The notes under the pieces: generated by a model
The model's input: the letters and a program-made list of their open reading frames with translations, nothing else
Told to the model about the DNA's origin: nothing
Databases searched by the model: none
Shown: one piece after another, positions 58,927-64,000 of the stretch
Layout of the letters: each line of letters opens with the position of its first letter
Numbering within the stretch: the stretch's first letter is position 1
Program-made: the position numbers and the translations under genes
Source: MVRE01 sp015660965
GTDB taxonomy: Archaea > Halobacteriota > Methanomicrobia > Methanomicrobiales > Methanospirillaceae
Length of the DNA: 64,000 bases
Reading direction: 5' to 3'
Assembly (NCBI GenBank): GCA_050015095.1
Contig: JBEKCC010000001.1
Location: 496,001-560,000 of the forward strand

Positions 58927-59193
58927 TTATGATTCCTCAGCAAGTTCTGCCTGGATCTGTCCGTCCTCCATCTTCATTGCACGGACACGAATCTTCGTCG
59001 GGGGTTTTGTACTCCCGCGTTCCCAGACTTTTTCATTGATGCTTTTATCGAGCTTAACATCCTCGCTTTTCATATGCTTCGCGAGATACTTTTTGATATC
59101 CTTAATCGCTGTATTACTCCGTTTCCACCGAGGTGCACGGCGGGTGTCCCGAAGAGGAATAATATAGATATGCTCCTCCAATTTCTCTGCCAT
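58927..59193 (-). CDS. rpl31e: 50S ribosomal protein L31e
   Basis: An 88-residue large-subunit protein. It has the conserved IYIIPLRDTRRAPRWKRSNTAI, KYLAKHMKSEDVKLDKSINEKVWERGSTKPPTKIRV (in part) and an acidic C-terminus. The ATG at 59193 is three bases past the L39e stop. Archaeal L31e and L39e are nearly always adjacent. Normal length. Confidence 0.97.
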   Translation of the reverse strand: MAEKLEEHIYIIPLRDTRRAPRWKRSNTAIKDIKKYLAKHMKSEDVKLDKSINEKVWERGSTKPPTKIRVRAMKMEDGQIQAELAEES

Positions 59194-59196
59194 CGA

Positions 59197-59349
59197 TTAC
59201 ACCTTTAATGTACTTTTCCGCCAGTTACGCCGCTTGGGGTGTGCAACAACGTTACGCTTTGTCCTCACCATTACCCATTGGGGCACACGGCGGTTCTGGT
59301 CACATGCTTTTGCTAGACGAATTTTTCTTCCTTTACTTAATTTGCTCAT
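59197..59349 (-). CDS. rpl39e: 50S ribosomal protein L39e
   Basis: A 50-residue, arginine/lysine-rich protein that lines the exit tunnel. It reads MSKLSKGRKIRLAKACDQNR, then PQWVMVRTKRNV, and ends RRNWRKSTLKV, all conserved. Too short for ordinary gene-length cutoffs but unambiguous. It starts six bases after the PP-loop gene stop and is followed directly by L31e. Confidence 0.97.
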   Translation of the reverse strand: MSKLSKGRKIRLAKACDQNRRVPQWVMVRTKRNVVAHPKRRNWRKSTLKV

Positions 59350-59354
59350 GTTTA

Positions 59355-59954
59355 TCACCTGTGATGGTTTGTCTTTCTTCCTATTACGAGAGACTGATCA
59401 TGATGGGGTGGAAATAGTGAATGGAGATCGATTCCTCTTGCACGACAGGCATCCCTTATTTCTGTTTCATAGTCGCCATTCGGGATCGTTCCAGTCTCGC
59501 CATATTTGACGATAAAAAAGCGTTCCACAAGTCGGTCAACTTCTGGTTTTGTAAAACCTAATAGAGGACGGATATACGAACACGTGGTTCGATTTTCCAA
59601 ACTTTGAACCTCAGCACGTGAAAGCATCGGTACGCGATCATTAAACCGTGTGCCATCCGCAACAACAGAATACTCAGTGCAGAGACATTCCACAGCGGTG
59701 CGATGCACAAGATTAATTGCGTCGTTTGGATATCCGTGTCGGTTCATAAGTTCCACCGTTTCATTCAACATTTTTTCATTAAAGACTCGTTTTTTTAGGG
59801 AAAGCCCAAGTGCTTGCGCCGCAGCTTCAATTGACGCTATTTTTCGGGCGGAGTCGAAGACGAACGTGTTTAGCTCGACCTCATAATACGTACCCAGCAT
59901 TAATGCTGCAAGGGAACTGTCCTTTCCGCCACTGAAAAGCACTCCAGCTTTCAT
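59355..59954 (-). CDS. PP-loop ATP pyrophosphatase-type protein
   Basis: A 199-residue protein of the N-type ATP pyrophosphatase superfamily with the PP-loop LFSGGKDSSLAALML near residues 7-21. A conserved VVADGTRFNDRVPMLSRAEVQSLENRT lies near the middle, and RPLLGFTKPEVDRLV follows. Similar archaeal proteins lie near L39e and PDCD5, but the substrate is unknown. They are thought to adenylate a tRNA base or small molecule. Its ATG overlaps the PDCD5 stop by one base. Confidence 0.85.
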   Translation of the reverse strand: MKAGVLFSGGKDSSLAALMLGTYYEVELNTFVFDSARKIASIEAAAQALGLSLKKRVFNEKMLNETVELMNRHGYPNDAINLVHRTAVECLCTEYSVVADGTRFNDRVPMLSRAEVQSLENRTTCSYIRPLLGFTKPEVDRLVERFFIVKYGETGTIPNGDYETEIRDACRARGIDLHSLFPPHHDQSLVIGRKTNHHR

Positions 59955-60295
59955 TATTTTCGCGTAATTGAATAATCTCGCTTGGCTGGCGCGAGCTGTC
60001 GTAGCAGCTCTTTGAGTTGTACGTCAGTAATCTTCTGTCGAAGTCTACCACTTTGAGCAAGAGCTACCAACTGTTGCTCTACAGCACCTGCAAACTCGGG
60101 TTTGGTCAGCTTGATAGTGTTTAAACGCTCTCTAGCGTCTGGCTCGAGAATTTGCATGAGGATCATCTGCATTTGGGCTTTTGCACGCTGCTGACGTTCG
60201 AGCTCATCCTGTTGTATCATCTGTTGTTCAGCCGATTGCTGTTGCAGTTGCGCCAACCTTCTTTTTCGGATTTCAGCTAGCTCGTCGTCTCCCAT
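59954..60295 (-). CDS. PDCD5-like DNA-binding protein
   Basis: A 113-residue, helical protein homologous to eukaryotic PDCD5 (TFAR19 family). Features include DDELAEIRKRRLAQLQQQSAEQQ at the N-terminus and LEPDARERLNTIKLTKPEFAGAVEQQLVALAQ in the core. Archaeal members bind DNA non-specifically and adjoin S19e. It starts 10 bases after S19e. The function in archaea is not established. No unusual features beyond a glutamine-rich helix. Confidence 0.93.
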   Translation of the reverse strand: MGDDELAEIRKRRLAQLQQQSAEQQMIQQDELERQQRAKAQMQMILMQILEPDARERLNTIKLTKPEFAGAVEQQLVALAQSGRLRQKITDVQLKELLRQLAPAKRDYSITRK

Positions 60296-60305
60296 AGGGA
60301 CTCCT

Positions 60306-60911
60306 TTACTCTTTTTTCTCAGCCTTCTTCACTTCTTTAGATTCAGATTTCTTCTGTTCTGCCTTTGACGTGTCAGTTTTCTCTGGTTTTTTCTGTTCTG
60401 ATTTTTTTACCGAAGGTTTTTTCTCAGCTTTTCCTCCTTCGGGTTTCTTTGGTTCTGCCTTATGTGGCTGGACCTTCTTTGGCACAGGTGCTGGTGGGTT
60501 CACTAGAGTTTCCTTTGCCATGGCATCCAAAAACGATTGACCTGCCGGAGAAATTTTACGCCCGGTCTTATCATGAACAACAAACTTACACGCTTCAAGC
60601 TGCTGGAACGCCTTCCGTAGGATAGATCCACTTCCCTTTCGGAATGCATTGGGTTTTGATCCCCGGTCCTTTTTCCCCCCATAGAAGCTTCGCATTCGTT
60701 GGACACCTAGGGGGCCGTCAATATATATGCGTCTTAGTACTGCCGCTGATCGGATATACCACCAATCAGGATCTTCTGGCGGCAGCTCTTTATGGACGCC
60801 GGTCTTTGCAAAGGCGGCCCAAACCGGTGGTTTAATTTCCTGCCGGTTTTTTAGCGCCTCTGCAACCTTCCGAATAAGAAGGTCAGCCGGTACATCGTAT
60901 ACTGTAGTCAT
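60306..60911 (-). CDS. rps19e: 30S ribosomal protein S19e with charged C-terminal tail
   Basis: S19e of the small ribosomal subunit. Residues 1-138 cover the conserved winged-helix fold (WWYIRSAAVLRRIYIDGPLG, GSKPNAFRKGSGSILRKAFQQLE). Residues 140-201 are a 62-residue extension rich in Lys, Glu and Pro, with repeats such as KKPEK, AEQKK and VKKAEKKE. It is probably disordered. Typical archaeal S19e is about 150 residues, so the tail is unusual. The gene is the first of a translation block after rnp4 and YhbY. Confidence 0.95.
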   Translation of the reverse strand: MTTVYDVPADLLIRKVAEALKNRQEIKPPVWAAFAKTGVHKELPPEDPDWWYIRSAAVLRRIYIDGPLGVQRMRSFYGGKKDRGSKPNAFRKGSGSILRKAFQQLEACKFVVHDKTGRKISPAGQSFLDAMAKETLVNPPAPVPKKVQPHKAEPKKPEGGKAEKKPSVKKSEQKKPEKTDTSKAEQKKSESKEVKKAEKKE

Positions 60912-61018
60912 ATCAAGACCTCACTTTTGCTGTAATAAATAACAGTCTTATTTAATTTGTGAGGTGAGTTCATATATATTTCGAGAAAAAAAAGTCTGTT
61001 TTTTAACCGAACCAATGA

Positions 61019-61246
61019 TTAAGAACGAGATATCCTCTTGTGTTCGGATAAAACCATTGTTCTCCCCCGAACTTCGACAAGATCTGCTCCTGCCCGGTAA
61101 GCAATTGCTTCGGGATCGATTTCAACATCATGCAGCCACTTTACTTTAATAAGCCCCCTTTTCTTAAGTTGAATCTTAATCTCGTTAATCATGGTTTCAG
61201 TACAACCTTGCTTTCCAATCCAAACCGTGGGTTTAACTTCTTGCAT
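61019..61246 (-). CDS. YhbY/CRM-domain RNA-binding protein
   Basis: A 75-residue CRM domain protein. Bacterial YhbY binds pre-50S ribosomes. Conserved segments are PTVWIGKQGCTETMINEI and GLIKVKWLHDV, with the GxxG-like loop in IGKQG. I start at the ATG at 61246; a TTG at 61270 would add eight residues and overlap rnp4 more. It follows rnp4 with overlapping or near-touching frames and precedes S19e by 107 bases. Confidence 0.88.
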   Translation of the reverse strand: MQEVKPTVWIGKQGCTETMINEIKIQLKKRGLIKVKWLHDVEIDPEAIAYRAGADLVEVRGRTMVLSEHKRISRS

Positions 61247-61253
61247 GGAGCGA

Positions 61254-61580
61254 TCATTCTTGGATTTCAACTGACTTCACCACTCGGTAACGCCTTCTTT
61301 TTCCGCAACTCAAACAAGTAACCACTACAATCCCCCGATGTATTCGAACTCTCGATGTATTACCCGGGACGAGATACGATGAACAATGTCGACAGAACTG
61401 TCTACGAAAGTCGTGATCGATACGAACCCGCTGGCGTGCCGCTATTCGTCGTGCAAGCTCTACATAATGGTTACTCCACTCAGGATGAGATGAGAATACA
61501 TCTCGTGCTTGTGCGAAGAGCCTATCAATCCGTTCGTGCGCGATCTTCTTGGTATGCGGGGTTCTAGATCGCTCCTTCAT
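61254..61580 (-). CDS. rnp4: Ribonuclease P protein component 4 (Rpp21/Rpr2)
   Basis: The zinc-binding Rpp21 homologue of RNase P, 108 residues. A basic helical N-terminus (KKIAHERIDRLFAQA) precedes the zinc ribbon with CRHCSSYLVPG and CLSCGKRRR. The start is the ATG at 61580 because GGAG lies seven bases upstream; a TTG at 61592 is possible. It is the third RNase P protein in the window, after Rpp30 and Pop5 at 25-26 kb. Normal length. Confidence 0.92.
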   Translation of the reverse strand: MKERSRTPHTKKIAHERIDRLFAQARDVFSSHPEWSNHYVELARRIAARQRVRIDHDFRRQFCRHCSSYLVPGNTSRVRIHRGIVVVTCLSCGKRRRYRVVKSVEIQE

Positions 61581-61645
61581 AGCTTTCTCCAATAATACAG
61601 TGCATACTAATCGGTGTCAGAGATAAAAAAGAAAGGGTCTCTCTT

Positions 61646-62248
61646 TTAACGGATTCTCACATTCCGCCCATCGATAATAAGACGACCTTCGCAAAAGAGC
61701 CGAATCGCTTCAGGTAAGCAACGGTGTTCGTATTCAAGAATTCGTGAACTAAGGGTCTCTTCATCGTCACCTTCTTGAACGTGGACACACCGCTGTACGA
61801 TGATAGGCCCCCCATCAAGGCTTTCATCAACAAAATGCACTGTGCACCCAGAAACTTTTACTCCGTGTTGTATAGCTTGTCGTTGCCCGTGCAACCCAGG
61901 AAACGCAGGAAGTAATGCGGGATGGATATTGATTATTTTTCCTGAAAATGCTTTTACGATTCCAGTTCCGAGAATACGCATATATCCAGCAAGCACGAAT
62001 AGGTCGGCTTTGCATTGCTCCATCGCACGTAAAAGAGCCTTTTCATATGCTTCACGAGATGGGTACGTTGCAAAGTCAAGAATTGTTACAGGGATATTTT
62101 TTGCTCGAGCCCGTTCAATTGCGTATGCTTCAGGGTTGTCAGTGATGAGCATGGCACATATGGCAGGGACTTGCTTGTTCTCTATAGCATCAATTACCGC
62201 TTGAAAATTTGATCCCCTGCCTGATGCAAGCACTGCAATCCGTTTCAC
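61646..62248 (-). CDS. purN: Phosphoribosylglycinamide formyltransferase PurN
   Basis: The folate-dependent GAR transformylase of purine synthesis, 200 residues. It has the N-terminal VLASGRGSNFQAVIDAI, catalytic region INIHPALLPAFPGLHGQRQ and GCTVHFVDESLDGGPII with the catalytic His and Asp. The start is a GTG at 62248. Upstream lies an inverted repeat whose right arm (on the minus strand) is the GTGAT ribosome-binding site. The only possible cotranscribed neighbour upstream is the CNNM protein, 41 bases away. Confidence 0.95.
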   Translation of the reverse strand: MKRIAVLASGRGSNFQAVIDAIENKQVPAICAMLITDNPEAYAIERARAKNIPVTILDFATYPSREAYEKALLRAMEQCKADLFVLAGYMRILGTGIVKAFSGKIINIHPALLPAFPGLHGQRQAIQHGVKVSGCTVHFVDESLDGGPIIVQRCVHVQEGDDEETLSSRILEYEHRCLPEAIRLFCEGRLIIDGRNVRIR

Positions 62249-62252
62249 GAAA

Positions 62253-62278
62253 ATATCACTCTAGAATTAGTGTGATAT
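62253..62278 (-). promoter_or_regulatory. Inverted repeat masking the purN ribosome-binding site
   Basis: Arms ATATCAC and GTGATAT (62253-62259 and 62272-62278) with a 12-base spacer. On the transcribed (minus) strand the sequence is ATATCACACTA...GTGATAT, the latter containing the GTGAT ribosome-binding site six bases before the GTG start. The 11-base ATATCACACTA also occurs upstream of the PKD gene at 36992. In RNA the arm would sequester the ribosome-binding site. Confidence 0.45.
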
Positions 62279-62289
62279 CTCTTGGTGTA

Positions 62290-63561
62290 TTAACGCTGTT
62301 CATCTGAATTCAGAAGGTGAATGATAACCTTTACTTTCACTATGCGTCTACCACGCATTTGCATAACAACGAGAGTAAACCTTCCAGCATCGATCACCGC
62401 TTTTTCACCTGGATGTTGTGGGATGTGTCCGAGGCTGTCGATCAGGAGACCTCCGATTGTCTCGTAAGATTCACCTCTAGGTAAGTTAATGGTTAATTGT
62501 TCATTCAGATCTTCAATCCACATCTGGGCGTCTACAACATAGACATCTTCAGAAAGTTTCTGGACGCTGGGTTCCTCCTTATCGTATTCGTCCCTAATTT
62601 CACCAACAATTTCCTCAAGTATATCTTCAACGGTGACTAATCCAACAAAACTGCTGTATTCATCGATGACAATTGCTATGTGGACCCGACGAACCTGTAG
62701 CTCTTTTAATAGATCGTCAATTTTCATGGTTTCGGGAACAAAGTATGGATCGTACATGATCTCCTTTATTGCCGAATCTTTCCTGCGGGATACCATCGCA
62801 GAGAAGACATCCTTTACATTAAGAATTCCGGTGATGTTATCGATTTGTTCGTGATAGACAGGGATTCGCGAAAAACCCGTTTCATTAAAAATCCGGATAG
62901 CCTCTTCAAAAGTAGCGGTATCCTCCATGAGTATTGCATCAACCCGAGGGGTCATGATCTCACGGGCTTTCGTATCACCGAATTTGAGGACTGAGTACAG
63001 CATATCTTGTTCTTCTTCTTCTATTGTCCCCTCTTCGGTTCCGACATCAATCCACTCTTTAATCTCCTCTTCGGTTACTGTTGGTTCGGATTGATCCCGA
63101 TACAAAGGTAGTGAATAGCTTACACGGTCAACCACCCAAATAACTGGCGAAAGAATATACGAGAGCCAAAGAATAGGACCGGCAACCGCAAGTGCAAAAC
63201 CATCAGTTGCTCGTGCAGCATATACCTTCGGTCCAATCTCACCAAAAACAAGGAGTACCAAAATAACAAAACCAGTTGCAATTCCAACGCCGATATTACC
63301 GAAAATCTGGATAGCAATCGCAGTTGCTATAGCTGCAGCAGCGATGTTGACGATTGTATTGCCAATGAGAATCGTTGTTAGGAGGTGATTTGGGGATTCC
63401 TTAAGCTTCGAAAGTGCACTAACACCAGGCCTCTTCTCATTAACAAGCGTCCTGACCTTTGCTCGGGTAATCGAGATAAGTGCTACCTCTGAACTTGAAA
63501 AGAAGGCAGAGAGGAAAACGCACAAAATAAAGATGATGATGTTGAGGGGATCAATTATCAT
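62290..63561 (-). CDS. CNNM/CorC (hemolysin C-type) membrane protein with CBS domains
   Basis: A 423-residue membrane protein of the CNNM/CorC group. The N-terminal DUF21 domain has about four helices (SAFFSSSEVALISITRAKV, LIGNTIVNIAAAAIATAIAI). Two CBS domains (about 205-325) and a CorC_HlyC C-terminal domain (RGESYETIGGLLIDSLGHIP) follow. These proteins handle Mg2+ or related cation transport, with CBS sensing Mg-ATP. I use the ATG at 63561, which directly opens the first helix; the frame remains open 24 codons further. Monocistronic or read into purN. Confidence 0.93.
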   Translation of the reverse strand: MIIDPLNIIIFILCVFLSAFFSSSEVALISITRAKVRTLVNEKRPGVSALSKLKESPNHLLTTILIGNTIVNIAAAAIATAIAIQIFGNIGVGIATGFVILVLLVFGEIGPKVYAARATDGFALAVAGPILWLSYILSPVIWVVDRVSYSLPLYRDQSEPTVTEEEIKEWIDVGTEEGTIEEEEQDMLYSVLKFGDTKAREIMTPRVDAILMEDTATFEEAIRIFNETGFSRIPVYHEQIDNITGILNVKDVFSAMVSRRKDSAIKEIMYDPYFVPETMKIDDLLKELQVRRVHIAIVIDEYSSFVGLVTVEDILEEIVGEIRDEYDKEEPSVQKLSEDVYVVDAQMWIEDLNEQLTINLPRGESYETIGGLLIDSLGHIPQHPGEKAVIDAGRFTLVVMQMRGRRIVKVKVIIHLLNSDEQR

Positions 63562-63657
63562 CGGATCCACACCGAAGAACGGCAGCCATAACGAGAGGTG
63601 TTCATATAGCAGGTAACAATACACATAAGGCAACAGAATTAGATAAAATTAGCGGAT

Positions 63658-64000
63658 TTATTCAAAAAATTGCTTTAAAAACGCCCGTTCAGATGCAAGT
63701 AGAGACACTTTTTCTTGAGATGTCAACGGACCTTGCAAGTTTAAATCTTCAATCTCTAATGTGAGTGCGCCATTATAGCCACAATCTCGCAGCGCTTGTA
63801 GAACAGGTTCAATATCAGGATTGTTATTTAGAGGGAAATGCGGCCGTTTTCCTTCAATCCTACTGACATGGACATTCATGAGACGATGAGAACAAAAGTC
63901 GATATATTTGAACACATCATCAGGATTACCTACCAGTGCGTGCGAAACGTCAAGTGTAAAATATAACCACGGTTCTTCCTCTAGGAGTCTTCGCATCCTT
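63658..64000 (-). CDS. Sugar phosphate isomerase/epimerase-family TIM barrel (N-terminus off window)
   Basis: The C-terminal 114 residues of a xylose-isomerase-like TIM-barrel protein; the 5' part continues past base 64000. Visible are YFTLDVSHALVGNPDDVFKY, VHVSRIEGKRPHFPLN and YNGALTLEIEDLNLQG, the metal-binding Asp/His/Glu strands of this superfamily (sugar phosphate isomerases and endonuclease IV). The substrate cannot be told from this fragment. It ends 24 bases from the CNNM frame limit. Both are on the minus strand. Confidence 0.8.
   Translation of the reverse strand, partial: RMRRLLEEEPWLYFTLDVSHALVGNPDDVFKYIDFCSHRLMNVHVSRIEGKRPHFPLNNNPDIEPVLQALRDCGYNGALTLEIEDLNLQGPLTSQEKVSLLASERAFLKQFFE

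Noticed and set aside
1..64000. CRISPR arrays, insertion sequences, integrases or att sites
   Set aside because: No regularly spaced direct repeats, transposase or integrase-like proteins, or long terminal repeats were seen on either strand.

Overview
The window is a gene-dense archaeal chromosome segment with about 80 protein genes and five tRNAs. The genes include archaeal translation and RNA-processing genes (L15e, L37ae, L21e, L18a, L31e, L39e, S19e, RNase P proteins, SBDS, eIF6, Pus10/TrmY, Trm1), archaeal transcription subunits (RpoP, RpoF), a proteasome alpha subunit, and an ether-lipid prenyltransferase. They also include an HdrA-type protein, a citramalate/isopropylmalate synthase, PKD-repeat surface protein and REC-PAS-TPR proteins. 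Together these point to a euryarchaeal methanogen, most likely of the Methanomicrobiales. The species cannot be fixed from the sequence alone. The DNA is moderately AT-rich, and many promoters have a TATA box about 25-35 bases before the start codon, suggesting leaderless or short-leader mRNAs.

Layout. 1-11.5 kb is an accessory and physiology region on the minus strand: a partial FMN glutamate synthase-like gene, a DUF362 ferredoxin protein, two tandem REC-PAS-TPR regulators, ferritin, and a copper ATPase with a YHS mini-protein. A plus-strand lipoprotein, a riboflavin/F420-pathway reductase, a cysteine-cluster protein and a LysE exporter follow. 11.6-20.7 kb holds tRNA-Phe, a DHH phosphoesterase, methionyl-tRNA synthetase, a HEAT-repeat protein, envelope proteins and a membrane-anchored nuclease. 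It ends with tRNA-Asp next to an intron-containing tRNA-Tyr. 20.8-22.4 kb carries the citramalate-type synthase.

22.4-26.9 kb is the archaeal proteasome/RNase P superoperon read on the minus strand (L15e, Rpp30, Pop5, PsmA, SBDS, L37ae, RpoP, Pcc1, prefoldin beta). The exosome genes usually embedded in it are absent. 27-31.9 kb has MoaC and NAD(P)HX repair on one strand and RecJ-like/PUA/NAC/TrmI on the other. 31.9-35.3 kb is a three-gene nucleotide-sugar operon. 35.4-36.8 kb is pyrBI. 37-39.3 kb is a large PKD adhesin-like protein. 39.4-44.7 kb contains CoaD, a gamma-carbonic-anhydrase/HdrA-like/MtnA chain, DUF116, a beta-helix protein and the lipid synthase. 44.7-48.8 kb has tRNA-Arg, Trm1, a DRG-type GTPase, tRNA-Glu and three small unknown genes, one of which seems to use an AUA start. 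48.9-50.6 kb is an ABC-2 exporter.

50.7-61.6 kb is a long collinear minus-strand block joining translation, secretion and tRNA modification: RNase P Rpr2, YhbY, S19e, PDCD5-like, PP-loop, L39e, L31e, eIF6, L18a, prefoldin alpha, FtsY, SRP54, TrmY, Pus10, L21e, RpoF, DUF655, KsgA and HemK2-like. The window closes with PurN, a CNNM/CorC membrane protein and a partial TIM-barrel isomerase. No CRISPR array, insertion sequence, prophage or clear defence system was seen. The most unusual signals are the small two-gene operon at 48.3-48.8 kb, the exosome-less superoperon, inverted repeats masking or flanking ribosome-binding sites, and lineage-looking tails on Pop5 and S19e.
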